Part shown: in pieces, positions 35,758 to 45,202 of the stretch
Layout of the letters: each line of letters opens with the position of its first letter
How positions within the stretch are numbered: the first letter of the stretch is position 1
Assembly (NCBI GenBank): GCA_038326025.1
Contig: JBBQJP010000006.1
Coordinates: 1 to 64,000 of the forward strand
DNA length: 64,000 nucleotides
Reading direction: 5' to 3'
Source of the DNA: CAISIP01 sp038326025
GTDB taxonomy: Bacteria; Pseudomonadota; Gammaproteobacteria; Burkholderiales; Burkholderiaceae_C
The notes under the pieces: model-generated
Database searches by the model: none
Told to the model about the DNA's origin: nothing
Seen by the model: only the letters and a program-made list of their open reading frames with translations
Translations under genes and position numbers: made by a program

Positions 35758-36288
35758 ATGGCGACCGTATCGTCCATAAGGTCCTGTGCCCTTCCACCCC
35801 AAGCCTTGCTGGCCCGGTACGGCGGTACCGGTGCCTATACGGATTGTTTTGTCGCCCAAGTCGACCGGCAGGTCTCGCATGCCGAGTATGTCGAAACCTT
35901 CTACACCGGTGCCCTGTTCCGGGTCGAGCGACGGCTTCTCGCAATATTCATGGCACGCCCGTCCACCGATGCGCAGGTCCGGCAACTGGCCTCGGGCGCC
36001 ACTGATCGGTTTGCCGCATGGCGCGTCGAAGATCGCTGCGCAGATCAACTACTGCTGTGCGATGTTTCCGGCCGCACCCGATCCTGGTTGATGGTATCAA
36101 AGCTGCCCGATGCGGCTGCGCCACGCACGGCTCTCTACTTCGGCTCCGCTGTCGTGCCCGCGCGAAGCGGCGCCGACGGTGCGCCTCGTCTCGGTATTGC
36201 GTTTGCGCTGCTACTGGGTTTTCACAAGTGGTATTCGCGTTGCCTGCTTGAATCGGCCCGATCGCGGCTGGCACGACCGATCTTCTGA
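35758..36288 (+). CDS. Conserved hypothetical protein
   Basis: The product is 176 residues without a signal peptide or membrane helix. Segments such as ARYGGTGAYTDCFVAQVDR, YVETFYTGALFRVERRLLA, DQLLLCDVSGRTRSWLMV and LGFHKWYSRCLLESARSR look like a single conserved domain with alternating strands and helices. I do not recognise the family by name. It follows the VOC gene by 32 bp and may share its transcript. No ribosome binding site of note. Confidence 0.6.
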   Translation: MATVSSIRSCALPPQALLARYGGTGAYTDCFVAQVDRQVSHAEYVETFYTGALFRVERRLLAIFMARPSTDAQVRQLASGATDRFAAWRVEDRCADQLLLCDVSGRTRSWLMVSKLPDAAAPRTALYFGSAVVPARSGADGAPRLGIAFALLLGFHKWYSRCLLESARSRLARPIF

Positions 36289-36303
36289 ATTCTTGTTCTG
36301 AGG

Positions 36304-36480
36304 TCAGCGTCGGGCTGGCGGCTCCTGCACCGGCACCGGTGTGCCCGGTTGGGCCGGTGGGTCCGACACCGGCGGCTCCCGCGGACTCGGCAGCGGGTCC
36401 CGGACCTCCGGCGGCGACGTGGGCCGTTTGCGCTCATCCGGCGCGGGGGGTATTGGTGTAGGTGTTGGTATGGATGCCAT
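36304..36480 (-). CDS. Small proline-rich protein
   Basis: The product is a 58-residue protein in which about 40 percent of residues are Pro: MASIPTPTPIPPAPDERKR at the start and QPGTPVPVQEPPARR at the end. AAGGAG lies nine bases before the ATG at 36480, a good ribosome binding site, which supports it as a real gene. The chain is probably disordered. It stands alone between a plus-strand hypothetical gene and a PRC-barrel gene. No function can be assigned. Confidence 0.5.
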   Translation of the reverse strand: MASIPTPTPIPPAPDERKRPTSPPEVRDPLPSPREPPVSDPPAQPGTPVPVQEPPARR

Positions 36481-36711
36481 GGGGCTGGGTCTCCTTGAGC
36501 GTGTGCAACAGCGTCGTCGGTGCGCAACGCCATTTTGTGTGCGACGAAAGCCTGCGCTGAAAGTTCAATTCGGCGCCCGATCACCAAGCCTCACCGACAC
36601 CGGCATGCTCCGTTGTCCTACAGCCAGGCATGGCCTCATTTGTCAGACTGAAAGCGTGCGGTCGGCGTTGCATCGCGAAGTCGATGGCACAGCAACAGAA
36701 GGAGGATTGAC

Positions 36712-37473
36712 ATGCAACATTGGCATGAACTCGAGTCGCTCAAAGGCTATTCATTGCAGGCCCGTGATGGCGACATCGGAACGATCACCGACGTCTGGTT
36801 CGACGACGACCGCTGGACCGTCCGCTACCTGGTGGTTCGCACGGGCGGCTGGTTGATGGGACGCAAGCTGCTGTTGTCACCCGCCGTGGTTCGGCAGGTT
36901 GACACCACGCGCCATCAAATCGTCGTTGACCTCACGCGCGATCAGGTCGAGCAAAGCCCGCCCATCGAATCCGAGCAGACTGTCTCGCGCCACCATGAGT
37001 CCCAACTGCATGACCACTACGGCTGGTCGCCCTACTGGGTCGGCGCAGACTTTGGCGCCTGGGGCTCGATGGGCGCCGACACCACGCTACCGGTCGAACC
37101 CCGCCCAGCGGTGAGCGAACCCCCTGAACCGCATCTGCACTCGTCCGACGAGGTGCGCGGATACGGCATGCACGCCCGTGACGGCGAAATTGGAGAGGTC
37201 GTCGACTTCGTCATCCACGACGAGGACTGGACCGTGCGTTATCTGGTGGCCGACACCCGCAAATGGCTGCCCGGCCGCAAAGTGCTGTTGGCACCGGGCT
37301 GGGTCAACGCGATCCGATGGTCCGACAAGGAGATCGTCATCGACGTGGAGCGCGAAATTCTGCGCACGGCGCCTGACTACGAAGGTCCGCAGGCGATCGA
37401 TAAGTTGTACGAAGTGCACCTGTACCAGCACTACGGCGTCGCACTCAAACACAAGCTGGAGGAAACCACATGA
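36712..37473 (+). CDS. Double PRC-barrel domain protein
   Basis: The product is 253 residues. Two PRC-barrel domains are visible, at about residues 1-85 (SLQARDGDIGTITDVWFDDD, WTVRYLVVRTGGWLMGRKLL) and 145-240 (GMHARDGEIGEVVDFVIHDE, WTVRYLVADTRKWLPGRKVL). They are near copies, from an internal duplication. The linker is acidic/Pro-rich. PRC barrels bind proteins or RNA, as in the photosynthetic H subunit and RimM. AGGAGG four bases from the ATG is a strong ribosome binding site. Function unknown; a stress role is possible. Confidence 0.8.
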   Translation: MQHWHELESLKGYSLQARDGDIGTITDVWFDDDRWTVRYLVVRTGGWLMGRKLLLSPAVVRQVDTTRHQIVVDLTRDQVEQSPPIESEQTVSRHHESQLHDHYGWSPYWVGADFGAWGSMGADTTLPVEPRPAVSEPPEPHLHSSDEVRGYGMHARDGEIGEVVDFVIHDEDWTVRYLVADTRKWLPGRKVLLAPGWVNAIRWSDKEIVIDVEREILRTAPDYEGPQAIDKLYEVHLYQHYGVALKHKLEETT

Positions 37474-37600
37474 GCGTAGTGCCGGGCCGCTCCCAAGCTA
37501 GCTCGCACCCTACTCCAGTGAACCGTGGCGTCGTTTTGCGACGCCTTACATCTGCCGGCTGCCACGCGCGGCCGACTACTGCCTGATTGAGGAGATCACC

Positions 37601-38125
37601 ATGACAAAACAGCAGAACAACCGCCCCTATCGTCTTCCTGCTTTCCGTCACCTGCTTGCGACGTCGCTGCTGGCCCTGGCGCCGGCCATCGCAACCATGC
37701 CGGCCCACGCAACCGACGCGAAGGCGTCAGCCGATCCCGATCTGCAGCAGGTGCGCAAGCAAAACGCGCAGGCTCTGGAAGCCATGAAAAACTATTCGGC
37801 GGCGCAACGCGATGAGGCGCTGGCCAAGGGCAAGCAACTGCTTGACACGATGGACGACCGGATCGACCAGCTCGAACAACGCAGCCAGACCGAATGGGCC
37901 GAGCTCAGCCAGCAGGCACGCCAGCAACGCCGTGAGTCGATGCGTGCGTTGCGCCAGCAACGCGACGACCTGGCCCAATGGTATGGCGGTGTGCGCCACA
38001 GTTCGGCCGACGCCTGGGACGAGGTCAAGCAGGGCTTTGTTGACGCATATGGCACGCTGAGCCGCTCGTTTGGCGACGCCGTCACGCAATTCGGTGCAGA
38101 TTCACCGAAAAAGAAGACGGAGTGA
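37601..38125 (+). CDS. Periplasmic coiled-coil protein
   Basis: The product is 174 residues. A Sec signal peptide ends near PAHATDA; the mature protein is a nearly continuous amphipathic helix with heptad-like QQ, EL and LR repeats, such as GKQLLDTMDDRIDQLEQRSQ and RQQRRESMRALRQQRDDL. It has no cysteine or enzyme motif. It resembles small apolipoprotein-like envelope stress proteins, but I do not recognise a named family. It follows the PRC-barrel gene by 127 bp. Confidence 0.68.
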   Translation: MTKQQNNRPYRLPAFRHLLATSLLALAPAIATMPAHATDAKASADPDLQQVRKQNAQALEAMKNYSAAQRDEALAKGKQLLDTMDDRIDQLEQRSQTEWAELSQQARQQRRESMRALRQQRDDLAQWYGGVRHSSADAWDEVKQGFVDAYGTLSRSFGDAVTQFGADSPKKKTE

Positions 38126-38286
38126 ACAAGAGCGCGGCACTATCCGGGATACCGGTACCCGCGCCGCGTTCGCCCATGCCGCCGCGGCCGGTGCCGCCAC
38201 AGCAGGCCCAACCCATAATGGTGCCCGAGCCCGTTAGGCGCACGGAGCGGCAGTGGCAACAACTCGACCTGTGGACTGGCGCATGA
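38122..38286 (+). CDS. Possible small proline-rich protein
   Basis: A 54-codon frame begins with a GTG that overlaps the stop of the preceding coiled-coil gene (GTGA). It encodes IPVPAPRSPMPPRPVPPQQ and ends RTERQWQQLDLWTGA. The ribosome binding site is weak and the GTG start is unconfirmed. The overlap and non-random composition make it a candidate translationally coupled small protein, nothing more. Confidence 0.35.
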   Translation: MNKSAALSGIPVPAPRSPMPPRPVPPQQAQPIMVPEPVRRTERQWQQLDLWTGA

Positions 38287-38374
38287 GTTCCGTCGATTCG
38301 CGGTCCGACACCTGGTACATGGGCAAGCCCGCCTGCGCGTGGTTCTCTGCTGTCAAGGCCAAGCCAGCCGTGGC

Positions 38375-41300
38375 CTAGGGCACACCGGCTGCCGTCCCGG
38401 TGGAAACCGCGGGGACTGACCCAAGCTCCTGCGGGCGGCGCCAGGACTGCCGTCGCGGCCTCTGCTGCACGCGAGGCCGGCGCAGCAGCAGGTAAGCCGC
38501 GGGAATGACAAACATCGACAGCAACGGCGCAGTCACCATGCCGCCCACCATCGGCGCGGCAATACGTTGCATCACTTCGGATCCGGTCCCCGACCCCCAC
38601 ATGATCGGAAACAGGCCTGCCAGGATCACCGCCACCGTCATGGCCTTGGGCCGCACCCGCAACACCGCACCTTCGCGCAGGGCATCCATCAGGTCGTCGG
38701 TCGTGGTGCGCCCGTTGGCGAGACGTTCATTCCAGGCCTGCGTCAGGTACAACAACATGATGACGCCGAACTCGGCCGCCACGCCGGCGAGCGCGATGAA
38801 ACCGACCGCGCCGGCGACCGACAGGTTGTAGTCCAGCAGGTACAGCAACCAGATCCCGCCGACCAGCGCAAACGGCAGCGTCGCCATGATCAGCAAGGCC
38901 TCGTCCAGGCGTCGGAACGTCAAGTACAACAACACGAAGATGATCAACAGCGTGAACGGCACGACCAGCTTGAGTTTGGCCGTGGCACGTTCGAGGAATT
39001 CGAACTGCCCCGACCAGGACACCGAATAACCAGCCGGCAATTGAACCTGGTCGGCCACGACCCGCTGCATATCCAGCACCGCCGAACGCAGGTCCCGGCC
39101 GCGGATGTCAACGTAGACCCAACCTGACAGGCGCGCGTTCTCACTGCGCAGCATCGGCGGCCCATCGCTGATGCGCACCGTTGCCACGTCGGACAGGATC
39201 AGGCGTGCGCCGCGTTCGGTGACGATCGGCAGCTGACGCAATTTGTCAAGCGAATCGCGGATCTCGCGCGGATAACGCACGCTGATCGGAAAACGCTGCA
39301 GCCCTTCGACCGTCTCTCCCACGGTTTCGCCGCCCACGGCCGAGGCGATCACCGATTGCACATCGGCGATGTTCAAACCAAACCGCGCGGCCGCGTCCCG
39401 GTTGATCGTCACGTCAACATACCGTCCACCGGTGAGGCGTTCGGCCAACGCGCTGCTCACGCCCGGAACGTCCTTGAGCACCTTCTCTATCTCGCCACTC
39501 ACGCGGTCAATCGTCGCCAGGTCGGTGCCGGCCACTTTGACACCGACCGGGCTCTTGACGCCTGTGGCCAGCATGTCGATGCGATTGCGGATCGGCGGCA
39601 CCCAGATATTGGCCAGCCCCGGCACCTGCACGATGCGGTCGAGTTCGTCGATCAGCTTGTCCTGCGTCAAGCCGGCGCGCCATTGTTCGCGCGGCTTGAA
39701 CTGGATCGTGGTCTCGAACATTTCAAGCGGCGCCGGGTCAGTGGCGGTTTCCGCCCGCCCGGCCTTGCCGTAGACACTGGCCACTTCGGGAACTGTCTTG
39801 ATCAGTCTATCGGTCTGCTGCAGCAGCTCGGCCGCCTTGCCCACCGACAGGCCAGGCAAGGCTGACGGCATGTACAACAGGTCGCCTTCGTCGAGCCGCG
39901 GCATGAACTCGCCACCGATGTGTTTGAGTGGCCACAGGCTGGTCAGCAGCACCAGCGCAGCCACAACCAGCGTCAAGCGCGGCGCACGCAACACCACGTC
40001 GAGCATCGGCCGATACACGGCGATTAACAGGCGGTTCAAAGGATTGGATTTTTCGTCGGGGATACGGCCACGAATCAGGTACCCCATCAGCACCGGTATC
40101 AGCGTCGCTGACAGACCGGCAGCGGCCGCCATGGCATAGGTCTTGGTGAACGCCAGCGGCGAAAACAGCCGCCCCTCCTGCGCTTGCAACGTGAACACCG
40201 GTATGAACGACAAGGTGATGATCAGCAGCGAGAAAAACAGCGCCGGGCCGACCTCGGCTGCCGCATCGCCGATGACACGCCAACGCGGCTCGCCGCGCAG
40301 CGTTTCGCCCGGATGCTGATGGGCCCAGCGCTCCAGGTGCTTGTGTGCGTTTTCGATCATCACCACGGCCGCATCGACCATGGCGCCGATGGCGATCGCA
40401 ATGCCGCCAAGCGACATGATGTTGGCGTTGACCCCCTGGTAGTACATGACGATGAACGCCACCAGGATGCCCAGCGGCAACGACACAATGGCCACAAAGG
40501 CCGAACGCAGGTGGAACAGGAACACGAAACACACCACGGCCACGACCAGGAACTCCTCCAGCAGCTTGTATCCCAGGTTTTCAACTGCACGTTCGATCAG
40601 GCCGGAGCGGTCGTAAACCGGCACGATCTCGACACCCTTGGGCAGGCTGGCCTGCAGTTCGCGCAGCTTGACCTTGACGGCGGCGATCACCTCGAGCGCG
40701 TTCTTGCCCGAACGCATGATGATCACCGCGCCGGCGGCCTCGCCTTCGCCATCGAGTTCACCGATGCCGCGGCGCATCTCCGGCCCGACCTGGATCCGCG
40801 CCACATCACCCAGGCGCACCGAGACCCCGGCGTCGGTACTGCGCAGTGGCACCTTGCGAAAATCGTCCAGCGTCTGCAGGTAACCCGAGGCACGCACCAT
40901 GTATTCGGCCTCGCCCAGTTCCAGCACCGAACCGCCACTTTCCTGGTTCGCCCGGCGGATGGCATCAACCACCTGGGTGTGCGCGATGCGGTAGGCCGCC
41001 AGCTTGTCGGGATCCAGCACCACCTGGTACTGGCGCACCATGCCGCCGACCGACGCAACCTCGGCTACATCGGGTACGGACTTGAGTTCATATTTCAGAA
41101 ACCAGTCCTGCAACGCACGCAGTTGCGATGCATCGTGTTTGCCGCTGCGGTCGACCAGTGCGTACTGGTAGATCCAGCCCACCCCGGTGGCATCGGGTCC
41201 GAGTTGCGCCCGGGCATTGGCGGGCAACCGTGCCTGGACCTGGTTCAGGTATTCGAGCACCCGGGAGCGCGCCCAGTACAAATCGGTGCCATCCTCGAAC

Positions 41301-41587
41301 AACACGTAGACGAAGGAGTCACCGAAGAACGAATACCCACGCACGGTCTTGGCACCGGGCACCGACAACATCGTTGTCGTCAACGGATAGGTGACCTGGT
41401 TTTCGACGATCTGCGGCGCCTGGCCCGGGTAGGTCGTACGCACGATGACCTGCACGTCCGATAGGTCGGGCAAGGCATCAAGCGGCGTGCGCAGCACCGA
41501 CACCACGCCCCATGCGCTGATCATCACGGTCGCCAGCAGCACCAGGAAACGGTTGACGATCGACCAGCGGATCAATGCGGCAATCAT
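38375..41587 (-). CDS. cusA: Heavy-metal efflux RND transporter CusA
   Basis: The product is 1070 residues, the usual length for the CusA/CzcA inner-membrane pump of the heavy-metal RND group. The N-terminus IAALIRWSIVNRFLVLLATV, the periplasmic YPGQAPQIVENQVTYPLTTT and the membrane segment GAMVDAAVVMIENAHKHLER are all signature regions, with the proton-relay Asp in the last. It exports Cu(I)/Ag(I) or another divalent metal using the proton gradient. It is the last gene of the cusC-cusB-cusA operon, overlapping cusB by four bases. No cusRS sensor lies within the window. Confidence 0.92.
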   Translation of the reverse strand: MIAALIRWSIVNRFLVLLATVMISAWGVVSVLRTPLDALPDLSDVQVIVRTTYPGQAPQIVENQVTYPLTTTMLSVPGAKTVRGYSFFGDSFVYVLFEDGTDLYWARSRVLEYLNQVQARLPANARAQLGPDATGVGWIYQYALVDRSGKHDASQLRALQDWFLKYELKSVPDVAEVASVGGMVRQYQVVLDPDKLAAYRIAHTQVVDAIRRANQESGGSVLELGEAEYMVRASGYLQTLDDFRKVPLRSTDAGVSVRLGDVARIQVGPEMRRGIGELDGEGEAAGAVIIMRSGKNALEVIAAVKVKLRELQASLPKGVEIVPVYDRSGLIERAVENLGYKLLEEFLVVAVVCFVFLFHLRSAFVAIVSLPLGILVAFIVMYYQGVNANIMSLGGIAIAIGAMVDAAVVMIENAHKHLERWAHQHPGETLRGEPRWRVIGDAAAEVGPALFFSLLIITLSFIPVFTLQAQEGRLFSPLAFTKTYAMAAAAGLSATLIPVLMGYLIRGRIPDEKSNPLNRLLIAVYRPMLDVVLRAPRLTLVVAALVLLTSLWPLKHIGGEFMPRLDEGDLLYMPSALPGLSVGKAAELLQQTDRLIKTVPEVASVYGKAGRAETATDPAPLEMFETTIQFKPREQWRAGLTQDKLIDELDRIVQVPGLANIWVPPIRNRIDMLATGVKSPVGVKVAGTDLATIDRVSGEIEKVLKDVPGVSSALAERLTGGRYVDVTINRDAAARFGLNIADVQSVIASAVGGETVGETVEGLQRFPISVRYPREIRDSLDKLRQLPIVTERGARLILSDVATVRISDGPPMLRSENARLSGWVYVDIRGRDLRSAVLDMQRVVADQVQLPAGYSVSWSGQFEFLERATAKLKLVVPFTLLIIFVLLYLTFRRLDEALLIMATLPFALVGGIWLLYLLDYNLSVAGAVGFIALAGVAAEFGVIMLLYLTQAWNERLANGRTTTDDLMDALREGAVLRVRPKAMTVAVILAGLFPIMWGSGTGSEVMQRIAAPMVGGMVTAPLLSMFVIPAAYLLLRRPRVQQRPRRQSWRRPQELGSVPAVSTGTAAGVP

Positions 41588-43257
41588 GGTTTGACCGCCT
41601 GGGTGCGCCCAGCATTTGGTGCGGCCGGTGCCAGTGGCGCGGGCGCCAATGGGCGCAGCACCGTCAGTCGCGGAATGTCGCCCTCGGGCATCTTGAATTT
41701 GAACTGTACCCGGTCACCGACGGCCAACGCGCGTGGCAGCCCAGCCGCAGGCCGTGCGAAATCCATCGTCATAGCCCCCCATTTCAGCGCCGGAATCGGG
41801 CCGTGCGACAGGGTCAAGCTGTCAGCGCCGATCGCCTCGATGCGGCCTTCACCTTCATACACAGGACTCGCCGTTCCGACGGCAGGTGCTGGCGTTGGCC
41901 CTGGCGCAGCGTTGAGACGTGCCTCCACACCCTTGAGACTGGCCTCCGAGTCGATCAGGAACTGCGACGACACGACCACCCGTTGCCCGGCCTTCAAGCC
42001 CTTGCGCACCTCGGTCTGGCCCCCGGTTTCCATACCGGTTTCGACGTCCACCGGACGAAACCTGCCATCCTCCTGTGCCAGCATGACCACGCTGCGCGTC
42101 CCGGTCTGGATCACCGCCTCGGTCGGCACCACCAGCACCTTTGCAGCACGCATGTCGCTGAAAGCCATCTGCACGAACATGCCCGGCACCAGGCGGGCGC
42201 CCGGATTGGCCAGTTCCAAACGCGCCTTGATGGTGCGCGTGGCGGCATCGACTTCAGGCAGGATGGCCTGCACACGCCCGCTGAAGCGTTGCCCCGGCAA
42301 GGCCGGGCTCGTCGCCAGCACCTTGGCGCCAGGCCGCAACAAGGCGGCCTGACTCTCGGGCACTTCCCCCTGGGCCCAGACGGTCGCCGTGCCGTTGATA
42401 CGAAACATCGGTGCGCCGGCCATTACCGTCATGCCTTCACGCACCAGCAGTTCGGTCACCACGCCAGCGATCGGCGCCGTCAGCAGGCTGCGTGGCTGGG
42501 TCCGGCCACTGCTCTCGACCACGGCCATCTGCGCCTCGGACATGCCGACCAGTCGCATGCGCTGGCGCGCGCCATCGATAAGCGGCGCGAGATCACCGCC
42601 CTGCATGCGACGCACCGAAAGGAACTCTTCCTGCGCCGCAATCCACTGCGGCACGTAGATTTCGGCCAGCGGCTGGCCGACCTTAACCCGGTCCAGCGTC
42701 GCACGCACCAGCAACTTCTCGACGAACCCGCCCGCACGCGCCTGCACCACGGCCTGGTCGCGTTCATTCCAGCTGATCGTGCCAACCGCCGATACCTCGG
42801 GTGCCAGCAAAACCTCGAGGACTTCCGCGCTGCGCAACCCCAGGTTCTGCTGGATGCGTGGACTGACCGACACGCTGCTGCCGTCGGCGGCGCCACCATC
42901 GGCGTAGACCGGCACCAGCATCATGTCCATGAACGGCGACTTGGCCGGCTGATCGAACTTGTTACCCGGCACCATCGGGTCGTGGTAGTACAAAACCTTC
43001 TTGCCGGTAACCGGATCTATGTCGCCGGCCTTGATGCCGGATTCGATGTGCCTGCGCGTGGCCTGCTCACCCTGTGCGATCCCCTGGGGCACCGGCTGCA
43101 ACTGCGTGTCCACCACCTGGGCTTCGCCAGTCGCAGGCGATGCGGCGCCGTGTTCCATGCCCTGGCGCATGCCGGTCAAATACACGCCATAAAACCCTGC
43201 GCCCAGCACCGCCACGGCCAGCAACGCCAGCAGGGTGTTTTTCAGAGTCTTGTTCAT
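41584..43257 (-). CDS. cusB: Periplasmic adaptor CusB with fused CusF-like domain
   Basis: The product is 557 residues. After a membrane anchor it has a heavy-metal-binding domain (KKVLYYHDPMVPGNKF, then SPFMDMMLVPVYAD) and the membrane-fusion hairpin/lipoyl/barrel core (VSPRIQQNLGLRSAEVLE, GGFVEKLLVRATLDRVKVGQ, VPTEAVIQTGTRSVVMLAQ). The last 75 residues form a CusF-like domain (WGAMTMDFARP with the Met-Trp-Met copper ligands) that is a separate protein in E. coli. It bridges CusA and CusC and delivers periplasmic metal. Four-base overlaps join it to both neighbours. Confidence 0.9.
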   Translation of the reverse strand: MNKTLKNTLLALLAVAVLGAGFYGVYLTGMRQGMEHGAASPATGEAQVVDTQLQPVPQGIAQGEQATRRHIESGIKAGDIDPVTGKKVLYYHDPMVPGNKFDQPAKSPFMDMMLVPVYADGGAADGSSVSVSPRIQQNLGLRSAEVLEVLLAPEVSAVGTISWNERDQAVVQARAGGFVEKLLVRATLDRVKVGQPLAEIYVPQWIAAQEEFLSVRRMQGGDLAPLIDGARQRMRLVGMSEAQMAVVESSGRTQPRSLLTAPIAGVVTELLVREGMTVMAGAPMFRINGTATVWAQGEVPESQAALLRPGAKVLATSPALPGQRFSGRVQAILPEVDAATRTIKARLELANPGARLVPGMFVQMAFSDMRAAKVLVVPTEAVIQTGTRSVVMLAQEDGRFRPVDVETGMETGGQTEVRKGLKAGQRVVVSSQFLIDSEASLKGVEARLNAAPGPTPAPAVGTASPVYEGEGRIEAIGADSLTLSHGPIPALKWGAMTMDFARPAAGLPRALAVGDRVQFKFKMPEGDIPRLTVLRPLAPAPLAPAAPNAGRTQAVKP

Positions 43258-44597
43258 GGTTTCGTCTCCCCCGCCAGGGCGGCGAGATCCTGCTCGGTTG
43301 GCGTCAGGTATTCGAGCCGGGCCCAGATGCCGGCGTTGGTCATTTCAAGTTGCAGCTTGTTCAGCCGGGTATCGATCTCGCCACGGCGCGCCTCGAGCAC
43401 CGAAGTCAAGGTACCGGCGCCGCCCCGGTAGCTCGCCAATGCAGCACGGCTGCGTTCGCCTGCCAGCGGAATCAGGCTGTGATCGAACAAGGCCAGGCGT
43501 TGCCGGTTGGCCTGCCAGGTCTGGAGCAGCGTTCGCGCCTGCGCGACCTGCTCGCGCACCTCCTCGTCGCGTTCCAGCCGCAGTTGCTCCACCAGCGACA
43601 GGCTGGCCGCGAGTTCGCGGTCCTGGCGCTGCGACCGGTCCCACTGCAACGGCAAGGAAAAATTGAGCGAGACCATGTTGGAGTACGCCGGCCCACGCTG
43701 GTTGAACATCAATTCGGCGCTCCAGTCGGAACGCAGGTTGCTGCGTGCGACTTCGGTCTGCGCCAGTGCAGCCGCTTGCTGTCGCTGCTTGAGCACGACC
43801 TGCGGATGTCGCTGCAGCGCCTGTTCGAGCTGGTCCGGTGCCCAACGCACCATGGCCAGATCGGGTGCCGGCGCCAGCGGCCGGCCGGCATCGCCTGTAC
43901 CGATCCAGCGCGCCAGCCGCGTCGTCGCGGTATCGATTTCGCGTTGCGTCTGCAGCAGCGCTTCGTCGATCTGCGCCACCGCAGCGCGTGCAGCGAATAC
44001 GTCGGCCTGTGAGCCACCAGCGCCGCGGTACGCGGCATCGGCTGCATCGATCTGCAGTGCGGTTTCCGCGCGCTGCGTCTGTTGCAGTTCACGTATGCGC
44101 TCCCAGTGGTAGCGGTCGAGCCATGCAATGGCCGCCTCCTGGCGCAGCGTGGTCAGCGCCTGCAGACTCCGGGCGCCGGCGATATCGGCATCCCTTTCGA
44201 GAAGTGCAGCGCGTGCCGCGCGTTTGTCGCCGCGCGTGAATTCCTGCGACACGCCGATCGCGCGCATCGTCATGAAGTCACGCGTCAGGCTGTACCGGGC
44301 CGCTCCATCGACCGGCAGATTGGTGATGCCAAGCTTGAGCACCGGATCCGGAAGTTGCCCGGCCGCAATTGCCAATTCGCGCGCCGCACGCGCGCCCGCG
44401 TCCTGCGCCGGCAACAACAGCGAGGCCTGCTGCGCCTGACGCAAGACCTCGTCCAACCGCAACGGCGGCGCCGGCTGTGCCACCGCAAGACGCACCGTAA
44501 CGACACAGGCGGCCAGCGTCAGCCACGCACCGGGGCGGACCTGCGGTGTCGACCGTGCACCGGCGCAATGCACCATACGGACAAGTAGTTTGAACAT
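43254..44597 (-). CDS. cusC: Outer-membrane efflux protein of the TolC family (CusC-like)
   Basis: The product is 447 residues with an N-terminal signal segment (LTLAACVVTVRLAVAQ) and two TolC-type coiled-coil repeats, including VLRQAQQASLLLPAQDAGAR and LARWIGTGDAG, then VVLKQRQQAAALAQTEVAR and RAALASYRGGAGTLTSVLEA. It forms the exit duct of the Cus pump in the outer membrane. I chose the ATG at 44597, preceded by GAGG; the frame is open to 44633. First gene of the cusCBA operon. Confidence 0.88.
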   Translation of the reverse strand: MFKLLVRMVHCAGARSTPQVRPGAWLTLAACVVTVRLAVAQPAPPLRLDEVLRQAQQASLLLPAQDAGARAARELAIAAGQLPDPVLKLGITNLPVDGAARYSLTRDFMTMRAIGVSQEFTRGDKRAARAALLERDADIAGARSLQALTTLRQEAAIAWLDRYHWERIRELQQTQRAETALQIDAADAAYRGAGGSQADVFAARAAVAQIDEALLQTQREIDTATTRLARWIGTGDAGRPLAPAPDLAMVRWAPDQLEQALQRHPQVVLKQRQQAAALAQTEVARSNLRSDWSAELMFNQRGPAYSNMVSLNFSLPLQWDRSQRQDRELAASLSLVEQLRLERDEEVREQVAQARTLLQTWQANRQRLALFDHSLIPLAGERSRAALASYRGGAGTLTSVLEARRGEIDTRLNKLQLEMTNAGIWARLEYLTPTEQDLAALAGETKP

Positions 44598-44743
44598 GTT
44601 TTCCTCTCGAGTGGTCAATGCGCGAAATGGCAAAGCTAACGCGCCGCGCGAATCCGGCAGTCATTGGCGCCGCGAAGCAGCGCAAGACCGCCTGGCCGCA
44701 CCGCGGCCCCCGGGGGGCCATCAGCGCGGCGTGGAGAGGAAAA

Positions 44744-45184
44744 TCAGGTTCGGCGCACGCAGTGCAGAATCGCGTGCGGCGGCTGTGTCGCCGCCAGCGA
44801 ATCGACACGCAGCAGGTGCGTTCGCCGTGTGTACGAGACCGCCACGGCGGGCTGGTGCAAGTACCAGAGCCCCGGCGAAGCGACAGACCACTGCAGCTCG
44901 GGTCCGCCCCGGTCGGACTGGTCGCCCATCTTGCAGTGTTCGGCACACAGGTTGGTCCACAAGCTGCCATTGTCGGCTATGGCCATGGAATCGCAATCAG
45001 GTGACAAAGCCTCGGCACTTGGCGCGAGTGCACGCGAATACTCGGCCGACGCTGCGGCCAGTGGCTGCACATCGGTTGCCAAACTTGCCGGCACCACGCA
45101 GGCGTGGGCCGCGACCATCAATTGCGCCAGCAACATGATGCCCGCCAGAAACCTGGCCAACGTGCGCATCAGGTGCCTGTTCAT
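44744..45184 (-). CDS. Secreted Cys-rich protein ahead of cusCBA
   Basis: The product is 146 residues. The signal peptide (LARFLAGIMLLAQLMVAAHA) is followed by a short mature protein with five cysteines, in HACVVP, SPDCDSM, LCAEHCKMGD and ILHCVRR, and several His and Met. It ends with an Ala-Thr-Gln-Pro-Pro motif and is predicted to be periplasmic. Position on the same strand directly before cusC suggests metal binding or sensing. I do not recognise a named family. The ATG at 45184 is preceded by an overlapping 36-61 codon frame of doubtful reality. Confidence 0.65.
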   Translation of the reverse strand: MNRHLMRTLARFLAGIMLLAQLMVAAHACVVPASLATDVQPLAAASAEYSRALAPSAEALSPDCDSMAIADNGSLWTNLCAEHCKMGDQSDRGGPELQWSVASPGLWYLHQPAVAVSYTRRTHLLRVDSLAATQPPHAILHCVRRT

Positions 45185-45202
45185 GCGGCACTCCAGACCC
45201 AT

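Noticed and set aside
40184..41464. 426-codon plus-strand frame opposite cusA
   Set aside because: It is a mirror frame in high-GC DNA without ribosome binding site or recognisable domain.
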